From Tenericutes bacterium HGW-Tenericutes-2 (GTDB taxonomy: Bacteria > Bacillota_I > Bacilli_A > Acholeplasmatales > Acholeplasmataceae), in the NCBI GenBank assembly GCA_002839095.1, contig PGXL01000016.1:1-34877 (forward strand): a stretch of DNA of 34,877 nucleotides, read 5' to 3'. Below the pieces are notes generated by a model that was given only the letters and a program-made list of their open reading frames with translations, had not been told where the DNA came from and made no database searches. Below, piece by piece: positions 7,159-15,800 of this stretch (position 1 is its first letter; each line of letters starts with the position of its first letter). Position numbers and translations under genes: made by a program.

Positions 7159-8079
7159 TTACTCTATAAAGAATTTAAATATTATAAGGATAAGTAAACT
7201 AAAGAAAACATATAAAATGAGCGTTACAATTAAGTATTTTTTTCTAGACTCTTTTTCTACCAAAGTAAAGTAATTGGTTGCATTCCATATTAGAAATATT
7301 AATGTGGAAAATAAAGCTGAACTTAAAAACTCTCGGTTGAAAACTTTTATATGGTAATGTAAGCCAATTGCTAATCCAAAGAAAATAAAAAGAATATCTG
7401 TTAATTTAGTGTTTTTTTGTTTAATATATTTAACTTTAAAAAGAGCGCTTAACCCTACCTTTGCTAACCAAATGACTAGAACAGCACCTATAAAAGCACC
7501 AGCACCTATCAAAAAAATGAATAGGATTAATTTTTCAAAGCTTTGTCCTACTCCTTCTTGAACAGTTTGTGAGAACGTATAATTATCAAAGTTAGCATGA
7601 TAAACATCTCTTGAACCTGAATCATACCTATCCGTATGCATGTATAACTCAGATCTAGCTAGAATGGTTCCATCTGAAGTAAACATAACTAATCTTAAAT
7701 AAGTAATACTTTCTAAAAATCCATAATCATCACTATATGTAATTTTATCACTCTCTTTGTACATGAATGTATTATATATATATGCAAGATAACTGATTTC
7801 AGTATCATCTTCAAGGTGAGAATAGCTTAAATAATTTGGATAGCTCATCTGATAAATCTCATTTATGGTTGACATTATATAGTCATCATGGAAATCAGAT
7901 TTAAGAACCATGAGTTCTACATGGATGTCTTCATAATCAATATTGCTATTTGATGATTTAGTAATATATATATTAATCCCTGAAACAATATCAATTGAGG
8001 CTTGTGATTTAAAACTGATACCAAATGCAAAAAATGTAACAATTAATAAAACAAGGAATATAGTTATTCTTCTTATCAT
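7159..8079 (-). CDS. Membrane protein with an extracellular domain and four C-terminal helices (copy 1)
   Basis: This 306-residue paralogue of the next gene downstream shares the same order: N-terminal hydrophobic segment, an outer domain rich in acidic and aromatic residues, then four membrane helices. Shared blocks include DIHVELMVLKSDF, HLEDDTEISYLAY and ITYLRLVMFTSDGTILA. ATG 8079 has GGGGG seven bases upstream; a GTG at 8082 is closer to it and less likely. The sequence from -10 to the ribosome site is nearly repeated in front of the second copy, so duplication included the leader, or both are under one control. The two genes are 46 bases apart. Function unknown. Confidence 0.7.
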   Translation of the reverse strand: MIRRITIFLVLLIVTFFAFGISFKSQASIDIVSGINIYITKSSNSNIDYEDIHVELMVLKSDFHDDYIMSTINEIYQMSYPNYLSYSHLEDDTEISYLAYIYNTFMYKESDKITYSDDYGFLESITYLRLVMFTSDGTILARSELYMHTDRYDSGSRDVYHANFDNYTFSQTVQEGVGQSFEKLILFIFLIGAGAFIGAVLVIWLAKVGLSALFKVKYIKQKNTKLTDILFIFFGLAIGLHYHIKVFNREFLSSALFSTLIFLIWNATNYFTLVEKESRKKYLIVTLILYVFFSLLILIIFKFFIE

Positions 8080-8112
8080 CACATGACCCCCATCACGAAA
8101 CTATTTGTACAT

Positions 8113-8141
8113 ATTCTATCACTTTAGATGATATTTGACAA
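8113..8141 (-). promoter_or_regulatory. Promoter of the first tandem membrane-protein gene
   Basis: TTGTCA (8136-8141) and TAGAAT (8113-8118) lie 17 bases apart on the minus strand, with an extended -10 TG one base before TAGAAT. A similar TGATAGAGTATG block lies before the second copy at about 7158-7147. Confidence 0.6.
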
Positions 8142-8161
8142 CAAGCAACCAAATAAGAAAA

Positions 8162-8190
8162 AAATCCCCTCTGAGGATCAAAGGGGATTT
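8162..8190 (-). terminator. Intrinsic terminator of the NhaC-type antiporter gene
   Basis: Perfect 9-bp stem (8162-8170 with 8182-8190, aaatcccct/aggggattt) with an 11-base loop. On the minus strand a run of T continues past the stem. It sits 19 bases after the antiporter stop codon. Confidence 0.8.
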
Positions 8191-8208
8191 ATAGTTAATG
8201 GTTAAAGA

Positions 8209-9750
8209 TTATTCTTCTGGTTGAACTTGAACTTCAGAAATCTTTTTTCTATTGAAAATCTTATCTCTAAAGAATACCAACAAGAATAATACAATACCTA
8301 CTGCTAAATAAGCAACGAGTAGCATTTCAGTTAGACCATAGATCAAATAACCGAATGCTGCAATACCTGCAGTTACTAATGCGTAAGGTAATTGTGTAAT
8401 GAAATGTGAGTGCAATGTTGATTGTGCACCTGTAGCAGATAATACGGTAGTATCAGATACTGGTGATGAGTGATCTCCAAATACTGCTCCACCTAATACT
8501 GCTGCAACGATTGCTGGCATAAATTCTGGGTTAGTAGCCATAGCGATTGGAATCGCGATTGGAAGTAGGATACCAAATGAACCCCAGCTTGTACCTGTAG
8601 CAAACGCCATAGCACCAGCAATAATGAATAATGCTAATGGAATCATTGCAGTTGCTAGACTAGAACCTGCAACAACTTCAGCAATTAAATCACCAGTTCC
8701 TAAATCTTGAATTGCAGTGGATACCATCCATGCAAGTACAAGAATTGCTACTGCTGACTTAAACATTGCAAACATACCTTTACCACTTGCTTTGACTAAA
8801 GATTCAAACTTAACATTTCCATCTAATACTGCAAAAATAACAGCAGTTAAGAATGATGCTACACCACCAACAAATAGAGGTACTGTAATACTTTGATCCA
8901 TAATTGCTCCAAAGCTAAAGCCTGCAGCAATAAACATCATGAAGAATGTCACAAATACTAAAACTAGGATAGGAACGATTAAAGTCCATTGTGTAGCTTT
9001 AGTGCCTTGAATTTCAACTTCTGAAGCAGCTTTAGTTGCTTCTACTCTTGAAATGTCATCGCCTGTTAAAGCAGCATCTTCAAACTTCTTCATTGGTCCA
9101 AAGCTAATTCCAAATTTAACAACTAAGAAAACCATAATAATTGCTGTAATTGGATAGAATTGGAATGGGATTGCAGCGATGAATCCTGAGAATCCTGTAT
9201 GCGCTGTATATGCGTTATCAATAAATAGACCACCCATCATCCCAATAATATATGCACCCCAAGTTGAAATCGGCATTAAGATAACAACAGGAGCAGATGT
9301 TGAGTCAATGATATATGCTAATTTTGCACGAGATATGTTATATTGGTCAGTAATCGGTTTAGATACTTCACCAATAACAAGTGCATTGAAATAGTCATCA
9401 ATACAAATAATTAAACCTAAAATCCAAGTTAATATTTGAGCAGCAACTGGATTTTTAACCTTTGATACAGACCAGCTAGCAAATGCTTTAACTCCACCAG
9501 CTAGTGTAATCACTGCAGTAATACCACCAATGATTACAACAAATCCTAAAATTGGCAAGTACCAATCAAAGCTTGTAATAATACCAGTAAAGCTATTCCA
9601 AATGTATGTAATCATACCTACGATATTCCAATCAGCGTAGATAAGTGCTGCGAGTAGAATACCTACACCTAAAGATATTAGTACTTTTCTCGTGATGATA
9701 ACAAGTGTAATCATCAGTAAAGCGGGAAGTAGTGCTAAGAACAGTTCCAA
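8209..9750 (-). CDS. NhaC-family Na+/H+ antiporter (COG1757-like)
   Basis: This 513-residue membrane protein has about eleven to twelve hydrophobic helices. It carries the blocks expected of the NhaC superfamily: CIDDYFNALVIGEVSKPI, then IIDSTSAPVVILMPISTW, TGTSWGSFGILLPIAIPI and LGGAVFGDHSSPVSDTTV. The acidic pair in CIDDY and the GDHSSP region are typical of the ion path in this family. It probably exchanges Na+ (or an organic acid or amino acid, as some relatives do) for protons at the cytoplasmic membrane. The start is TTG 9750, nine bases after AGGAGG; no ATG fits. It is a single-gene unit with its own promoter and terminator. Confidence 0.85.
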   Translation of the reverse strand: MELFLALLPALLMITLVIITRKVLISLGVGILLAALIYADWNIVGMITYIWNSFTGIITSFDWYLPILGFVVIIGGITAVITLAGGVKAFASWSVSKVKNPVAAQILTWILGLIICIDDYFNALVIGEVSKPITDQYNISRAKLAYIIDSTSAPVVILMPISTWGAYIIGMMGGLFIDNAYTAHTGFSGFIAAIPFQFYPITAIIMVFLVVKFGISFGPMKKFEDAALTGDDISRVEATKAASEVEIQGTKATQWTLIVPILVLVFVTFFMMFIAAGFSFGAIMDQSITVPLFVGGVASFLTAVIFAVLDGNVKFESLVKASGKGMFAMFKSAVAILVLAWMVSTAIQDLGTGDLIAEVVAGSSLATAMIPLALFIIAGAMAFATGTSWGSFGILLPIAIPIAMATNPEFMPAIVAAVLGGAVFGDHSSPVSDTTVLSATGAQSTLHSHFITQLPYALVTAGIAAFGYLIYGLTEMLLVAYLAVGIVLFLLVFFRDKIFNRKKISEVQVQPEE

Positions 9751-9783
9751 AATTAAATTCCTCCTTATGGGTTATTTATTATT

Positions 9784-9812
9784 ATATTATCATGTTATTG
9801 CTATTCGTACAA
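9784..9812 (-). promoter_or_regulatory. Promoter of the NhaC-type antiporter gene
   Basis: On the minus strand TTGTAC (9807-9812) and TAATAT (9784-9789) are 17 bases apart, 33 bases before the TTG start. A second A/T-rich -10-like match overlaps downstream. Confidence 0.5.
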
Positions 9813-9855
9813 CATTTTATTTTAGTACTTACTTTGAATATCCAATATTTTCATT

Positions 9856-9872
9856 CATTTTTTGAAAAAATG
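9856..9872 (-). terminator. Weak A/T hairpin after the dehydrogenase gene
   Basis: The 17-base palindrome catttttt-g-aaaaaatg lies four bases after the stop of the dehydrogenase gene. The stem is nearly all A-T, so terminator function is uncertain. Confidence 0.3.
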
Positions 9873-9876
9873 TATG

Positions 9877-10614
9877 TCACGCTAATCTTCCACCATCTGT
9901 GATGAACTCGCTACCTGTTGAAAAACTAGAATCATTTGAAGCTAAGAATAAGATCATTTTAGCAACTTCTTCTGGTTCACCACCACGTTTGAGTGGTGTA
10001 TCATGAAGTGCTTTTTCTTTATATTCCTCAGTGATATTATCTAATGTCATTGGTGTGTTGATAAACCCTGGGTGGACTGAATTGACTCTAATATTTTTAT
10101 CTGCGAATTCCAAGGCTGCACTTTTAGTCATCCCACGAATCGCGAACTTTGAAGCGTTATATGCCATCAGTCCTGCTTTACCTCTAAATCCAGATGTAGA
10201 AGAGATATTAATAATAGATCCTTCCTTCGCTTTCACCATTGAAGGATAAATGATTACCATTCCTAGATAGGTTCCGAATTGATTAATCATATAGGTTTTG
10301 TGGAAATCTTCATCTATTGACTCTTCAATTGGTTTTTGGATAACTATGCCTGCATTGTTCACTAAAATTTGAACATTACCAAATAGTTTTTCAGTTTGTG
10401 CAACAACATTTTCCCAATCTTTTCTTAATGAAACATCATGATGCATGAAAATTGCCTTATCTCCCAACGACTTAGCAACTTCATTTCCTAAGCTATCCTT
10501 AACATCTGTTAATACAACGAATGCTCCTTCTTCTATAAATAGTTTAGCTGTTGCAGCTCCAATCCCTTGAGCTGCACCAGTAATGATTGCTACTTTGTTA
10601 TCTAATTTTCCCAT
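9877..10614 (-). CDS. Short-chain dehydrogenase/reductase (SDR), alcohol dehydrogenase-like
   Basis: This 245-residue classical SDR has the cofactor motif TGAAQGIG (12-19), NNAG (86-89), Asn 111 and the catalytic Ser139, Tyr152 and Lys156 (ISSTSGF and YNASK). Asp37 at the end of the second strand favours NAD(H) over NADP(H). The ending (TGSEFITDGG) and the overall sequence resemble R-specific alcohol dehydrogenases of lactobacilli, so a carbonyl/alcohol substrate is likely, but the substrate cannot be fixed from sequence. ATG 10614 is preceded by AAAGGAG; the longer start at 10656 adds 14 residues that fit no SDR. It is expressed alone from an extended -10 promoter. Confidence 0.87.
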   Translation of the reverse strand: MGKLDNKVAIITGAAQGIGAATAKLFIEEGAFVVLTDVKDSLGNEVAKSLGDKAIFMHHDVSLRKDWENVVAQTEKLFGNVQILVNNAGIVIQKPIEESIDEDFHKTYMINQFGTYLGMVIIYPSMVKAKEGSIINISSTSGFRGKAGLMAYNASKFAIRGMTKSAALEFADKNIRVNSVHPGFINTPMTLDNITEEYKEKALHDTPLKRGGEPEEVAKMILFLASNDSSFSTGSEFITDGGRLA

Positions 10615-10642
10615 ATCTTTACTCCTTTTTTGATTTACGCCA

Positions 10643-10648
10643 ATTATA
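10643..10648 (-). promoter_or_regulatory. Extended -10 promoter of the SDR gene
   Basis: TATAAT on the minus strand is preceded by TGG, forming an extended -10 element 28 bases before the start codon. No good -35 is visible. Confidence 0.45.
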
Positions 10649-10664
10649 CCATGCACTAAAGAAA

Positions 10665-10723
10665 AAATCCCCTTTAGAAAAGCACTACCATTTGAGATGA
10701 AGTGTTTTATAAAAGAGGGATTT
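10665..10723 (-). terminator. Long imperfect terminator hairpin after the 117-residue protein gene
   Basis: The arms starting at 10665 (aaatcccctttagaaaagcact) and ending at 10723 (agtgttttataaaagagggattt) pair with small bulges. On the minus strand the stem is followed by a T-run. Confidence 0.7.
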
Positions 10724-10738
10724 CTATTAAATAACTAA

Positions 10739-11092
10739 TTATCTAAGTACACCGAATGCCATTAATGCTACTAAAACTACATAGACGATAATAACAACTT
10801 TTATTACCATAACTTTTGTCTTGAAATTTGAGAAGAACAATAAAAATAATATAACTACGATCTCAACGAACACGACTAGATCTGCTAACGTTCTAAAAAT
10901 ACTTTCTAGAAAGTTTAAAAAGTCGACATCAGATATTAAGCCTGCAAAGCCAGTAAAAATCATTGATAGTGCTATCGAAGCTAAAATAGTATAGGATACA
11001 AGCTTAGGAAGCATATCCTTTTTCGCATATGCGAAGAACACGATGAAAAGAATACATAACCCGATGATGATGCGTGCGATTTCATTAAACAT
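10739..11092 (-). CDS. Small membrane protein, four helices, unknown function
   Basis: This 117-residue protein is almost wholly hydrophobic with four likely membrane helices: about residues 5-22, 32-52, 68-87 and 93-113. Short charged loops (AKKDMLPK and NFKTK) separate them. AAAGGAG lies just upstream of ATG 11092. I recognise no family. It stands alone between the SDR gene and the divergently transcribed cation antiporter, with its own terminator. An overlapping reading frame on the same strand (10981-11181) is not supported by a ribosome site. Confidence 0.65.
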   Translation of the reverse strand: MFNEIARIIIGLCILFIVFFAYAKKDMLPKLVSYTILASIALSMIFTGFAGLISDVDFLNFLESIFRTLADLVVFVEIVVILFLLFFSNFKTKVMVIKVVIIVYVVLVALMAFGVLR

Positions 11093-11273
11093 TTTTTTCT
11101 CCTTTCTCTATAATTAAATAGATTTGATGGTTTAAGTATACACCATTTGTGAATAATAACTTTTTTAAAATGTGTATTCATGATGTAAACTCTATAATTT
11201 CTAAATTATAAAGCATTTTATTATTTTAATCTCTTAATTCTATATAATAATACGCTTTCACACAAATCGTTGC

Positions 11274-11302
11274 TTGAAACAAGCCATTGAATGTGCTATG
11301 AT
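11274..11302 (+). promoter_or_regulatory. Promoter of the CPA2-type antiporter gene
   Basis: TTGAAA (11274-11279) and TATGAT (11297-11302) are 17 bases apart, with an extended -10 TGC directly before TATGAT. It is among the best promoter matches in the window. Confidence 0.7.
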
Positions 11303-11334
11303 ATGTATGTCTAAAATACGATGACAAGAAAGAA

Positions 11335-12681
11335 ATGATACCCATGACAATTTTTGCAGCGGAAGTTGGTTCTAACCACTTATATCAAGTAATATTTTTA
11401 TTAAGTCTTACCCTAATCCTTGGCCTTTTTGCAGGACGCTTTTTTGAAAGATTGAGAGTTCCAAATCTGACCGCTTACATTATTATTGGACTAGCACTCG
11501 GTGCGGTTTTTTATCTATTAGGCTATGGTGAAGTTGCTAAAGCCTTCGAGGCGATGATTAATGTTGGTATTGGATTTATCGCATTTAGCATCGGTCTTGA
11601 ATTAAACTTCAAGAAAATGAAGAAACGCACGAAAGAGGTAATTATTATTACAGTCTTTCAGGCAGTATTCGCGTTTCTATTTGTTTTTATCGCATTATAT
11701 GTGTTCTTATTCCCACTACATATCGCTTTACTTCTTGGATCACTTGCAATAGCAACTGAACCAGGACCAATCTTATTAATCACTAAAAAAATGCAATCCA
11801 CTGGACCATTAAGTGATACACTCGTTCCACTTCACGGTGTAGAAGACTCCATAACCATTATGATCTTCGGTATTGCCTTATCTTATGCAGCATCAGTTGA
11901 AAGCGGAATTAGTCATGGTATTATCGAAACGTTAATGGGACCTATTCTTGAATTAATCTTCTCTTTATTAATCGGTCTTGCTATTGGTTATGTATTGGTT
12001 CGAATCATTAGATATTTAAAATATGAGGATGTTGAAAAGGATGTAGTCATCTTAATTTCAACAACTGTTGCTATTTTAGTATCCATTGCAGTTGCAAACA
12101 CAGGATTTGATTTCTTCGGATTTCATGTTCATTTATCTCCAATTCTTTTACCGATGGCAACTGGTATATTCTTCTCTAACCTATCAACCAATCTGGCAAA
12201 GCATGAAACCGAGCGTATTATGGATTTATTCTCTGCTCCGATTTTAATTATCTTCTTCACATTATTAGGTGCTGAAATTGTATTACTGCTTGCTGAGTCT
12301 TATGAATCCTTAAATTTAGTGCTTATATTAATCGCTTCTGCAATTTATGTTGTATTCAGATTCTTTGGTAAGATTGGTGGTTCTTATCTTGGTGGAAAGG
12401 TAGCGAAATCAAGTGTTACTGTTAGAAGATACTTAGGATTTTGTTTACTTCCTCAAGCGCAGGCTGCGATTGGTCTAGCATTCTATGCAAGAAGCTCCTT
12501 AGTAGGTACATCTTATGGAACCATGATATTAATCATTGTAATGACTTCTACGATTATCAACGGTATTGTTGGACCTTTAGGTGTTAGACATGCTTTACTC
12601 AAATGTCATGGATTTGATGGAAACTCATGTAACATTCTATACTTATCCAATAAGGATCCTCAAGCACACGAAATGCATTAA
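11335..12681 (+). CDS. CPA2-family cation:proton antiporter (Na_H_Exchanger domain)
   Basis: This 448-residue membrane protein has about twelve helices. Its beginning (GLFAGRFFERLRVPNLTAYI) is typical of the Na+/H+ exchanger (PF00999), CPA2 branch. The central block GSLAIATEPGPILLITKK followed by GPLSDTL and GVEDSI corresponds to the ion-binding crossover; here Glu stands where many relatives have another residue. No C-terminal TrkA-N or TrkA-C domain follows, unlike KefB/KefC, so nucleotide gating is not expected. Function is probably K+ or Na+ efflux for pH or ion balance. ATG 11335 has only a weak ribosome site; ATG 11344 is an alternative. Single-gene unit with its own promoter and terminator. 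Confidence 0.82.
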   Translation: MIPMTIFAAEVGSNHLYQVIFLLSLTLILGLFAGRFFERLRVPNLTAYIIIGLALGAVFYLLGYGEVAKAFEAMINVGIGFIAFSIGLELNFKKMKKRTKEVIIITVFQAVFAFLFVFIALYVFLFPLHIALLLGSLAIATEPGPILLITKKMQSTGPLSDTLVPLHGVEDSITIMIFGIALSYAASVESGISHGIIETLMGPILELIFSLLIGLAIGYVLVRIIRYLKYEDVEKDVVILISTTVAILVSIAVANTGFDFFGFHVHLSPILLPMATGIFFSNLSTNLAKHETERIMDLFSAPILIIFFTLLGAEIVLLLAESYESLNLVLILIASAIYVVFRFFGKIGGSYLGGKVAKSSVTVRRYLGFCLLPQAQAAIGLAFYARSSLVGTSYGTMILIIVMTSTIINGIVGPLGVRHALLKCHGFDGNSCNILYLSNKDPQAHEMH

Positions 12682-12697
12682 CAAACCGAATCAAATC

Positions 12698-12728
12698 AAG
12701 GTGTGATTGAATAAATCATGCCTTTTTT
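12698..12728 (+). terminator. Intrinsic terminator of the CPA2-type antiporter gene
   Basis: Stem aaggtgtgatt (12698-12708) with aatcatgcctt (12714-12724), two weak positions, followed by a T-run to 12728. Confidence 0.7.
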
Positions 12729-12753
12729 AATAAGAAATTATATAAAATTTGTA

Positions 12754-12782
12754 TTGCACTTTTATATATTTAGATGTATGAT
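12754..12782 (+). promoter_or_regulatory. Promoter of the BspA-like lipoprotein gene
   Basis: TTGCAC (12754-12759) and TATGAT (12777-12782) are 17 bases apart. Transcription would begin near 12789, giving a leader of about 75 bases. Confidence 0.55.
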
Positions 12783-12803
12783 TAGGCTGAAAAGTATACC
12801 TAT

Positions 12804-12840
12804 ATAAACGCACCAAGAGCTAAGCTTTTGATGCGTTTAT
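12804..12840 (+). promoter_or_regulatory. Hairpin in the 5' leader of the BspA-like lipoprotein gene
   Basis: A perfect 9-bp stem (12804-12812 with 12832-12840, ataaacgca/tgcgtttat) has a loop that can itself fold (aagag with ctttt). It ends nine bases before the AAGGAGGG ribosome site. No T-run follows, so it may stabilise the mRNA or modulate translation rather than terminate. Confidence 0.45.
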
Positions 12841-12863
12841 TATCTTTAAGGAGGGAATTGTAA

Positions 12864-15800
12864 ATGTGTCTCAAGGGTTTGGTTAAATATGTCAGCTTGA
12901 TTATACTGATCTTGTTTTTATGGTCCTGTCAAAAAGAACAGGATATCCTAATAGAGACTATTGAAATCAATCAAACAACCTTGAACTCACAATATGATCC
13001 TGATACATTTGATTTATCGTCAATAGAGTTGGTTATTCATATGAGTGATCAAAGTGTAGAAACGATTCCTTTAAGTCATTCCATGCTTTCGTCTGATGAC
13101 TACATTAAGTTAATGACTACAGGAACGCATACGATTACTGTTAGGTATCAAGGCCTAGAAACAACATTAACTATCACGATGAGTTACTCTGAATTAAAAA
13201 CAAAACTACACCTAATCTATGCTCTAGCAATTCAGACATCAGATATACCAGATACCTATGAGGAGTGGTTTGAATCGATTTGTGGTGAGGATGGAAGATC
13301 CATAACTAACGCCTTTATTTCTCCTTTCGGACATCTAATGATTACCTATTCAGATGATACAATAGATGACTTAGGTAAAATCATAGGTACAGATGGACGT
13401 GAAGTAGAATTTGATGTCAATGATGAAGCACTTCTTTGGCGATATGTCGATGATATTTCCTGGCAAATACTCATTGAAAAAAGCTTTATAAAAGGTGTTG
13501 GTATCGATGATATAGAGATTAATGCAGAAGGAAATCTTATCATTACCTTAACGAACTCAGAGACTATAGACCTTGGAATGATACGTGGTTATCAAGTGAT
13601 TTTTGTTGGACATCATGGAAATATAATCAAATCTTATTGGGTCAAACCTTTATCACAAATCATTCCACCTGATGGACCAATCATTCCTGGATATACCTTT
13701 TCAGCTTGGGACCATTCCACAGAATCTATAACAGGTCATCTGATTGTTAAAGCACTTTATACAAAGAATACATACCAAATCAATTTTGAAACAAATACTC
13801 AAGTGGTCATATCTCCAATCATAAATATAGAGTATGAAAATAGCGTTACATTGCCAATTCCAGTCTATGAGGGGCATGTTTTTATTGGCTGGTATCAAGG
13901 AGATTCCGTCAATAGTGCACCATTTTATAATACCTCCTTAGTCACATCCAATTTAACGCTTTATGCAAGATACGCAAAATCAAGCTACACCGTAGAATTT
14001 CAAAACTTAAGTGAAGAAACCATTTCACTTCAAACCATATCCTATCAAGAAAGTGCATTGGAACCTCTAGCACCTTATAAGCCTGGTTATAAATTTACAG
14101 GCTGGGATCAAGTGTTTACATCTATTACTTCTGATTTAATTATTAAACCGACATATCAAGAGATTTATTATTCAATAAGCTTCATTACCTATACGGATAC
14201 ATCAATACCTACAATGGACACAATCCCCTATGGATTTGGTGTAATACTTCCTGATATATTTAAATTAGATTATGATTTTATGGGGTGGTATTATAAAGGT
14301 CAGCTTTGTGAAACGACTCATATCATGCCAGATGAAGATATCATCTTATTTGCTCAGTGGCAAAGACACGCATATACACTTTCATTTGATTCAAATACCG
14401 GAAGTTCAGTAGATTCATCTACATACTATAAAGGTGATTTAGTTTCAACACTTCCCACTCCAACAAAGGAAGGCTATACATTTATTGGTTGGTATACAGA
14501 TGATCAAGCATTAATCTCACCATTTACCTGGAATGTTTCACATGATATAGAAGCCTATGCAATATGGACCGGAATAGTTGACGGTATTCATTATACATTA
14601 AATGATGGTTACGCTTTTGTAACTGCTGTACCTGAAACAGATATTGAATTGATTATTCCTGATACAGTTTCTAGTTTACCTATTACACATATAGGTGCAT
14701 TAGCTATTTCATGTGGAGCAAATTTGAAAAAAATAACTTTAGGCTCAAATGTTACACACGTTGGTAATAATGCGTTTTCTTACTGCTCAAGTCTTGAAGA
14801 GATTATATTCGGACCTCATACAACATCCATTGGTGCATATGTTTTAGATGGAGCAACTAGCTTGATTCATATGACAATATCGAGTGAAGCTCCTTATACG
14901 CTCAAATACTACTTTGGTGCTTCATTAGGTGATATTCCAGGCACTTTACTTTCCATTAGATACGCAGAGGGTTCTAATTTTATAAATCCGACACTTTATC
15001 AAAATGAAATGCTCTCTAAAACATTGATTCTACCAAATGATATGACATCAATTCCAAGTGGGCAATTCATAAATACACCTTATTTAAAAAATATTGTATT
15101 ACCTCCAAACTTAATAACTATCGGAGATTCTGCATTCGAGCAAAGTGGAATAACAAGTATAAGTATTCCCAATACTGTTCAAATAATTGAAAGAGAAGCC
15201 TTCTTTAATACACAGCAATTGTCTACTTTAATATTCGAGGAGGATAGCACAATACATACAATTAGCTATGATGCATTCCGTTCATCAAGTATTGAAGGCT
15301 CACTAGTTATTCCTGCCTCAGTAGCTACAATCTATGGAGGAGCATTCTCTAATACGAAGCTAGTTAATGTTTCATTTGAGGAAGGTAGTCAATTGACCGC
15401 TATACTCAACCATGTTTTCTCTACAAATTTCAAGTTAAAATCGATAATTCTTCCTTCAACTATTACAAGTATAGGGCTTTACTCATTTGGATCTTCAAAT
15501 GTATTAGAAGAAATTATCATACCTCTTGGAGTGACCCATATATATTCAAATGCATTTTCTTCGTGTCCTGTGCTCACTATATATGCGGAAATCGATAGTA
15601 AACCTTCTGGTTGGGATGCTAACTTTAATCCAAACAATAGACCTATTTACTGGTCATTTGAAAGTAAGTACTCAGATATTGATTATAAATATCTACTATT
15701 CACTACTGATGAAGCACTTCTTCTTGGAAGATCAGATACCAATACGGATACAGATATTATCATTCCTAAAACTGTCATTTCACATAATGTAGTTGAAATC

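Noticed and set aside
10981-11181. Minus-strand reading frame of 66 residues overlapping the small membrane-protein gene
   Set aside because: It overlaps the 117-residue gene in another frame, has no ribosome site and looks like chance.
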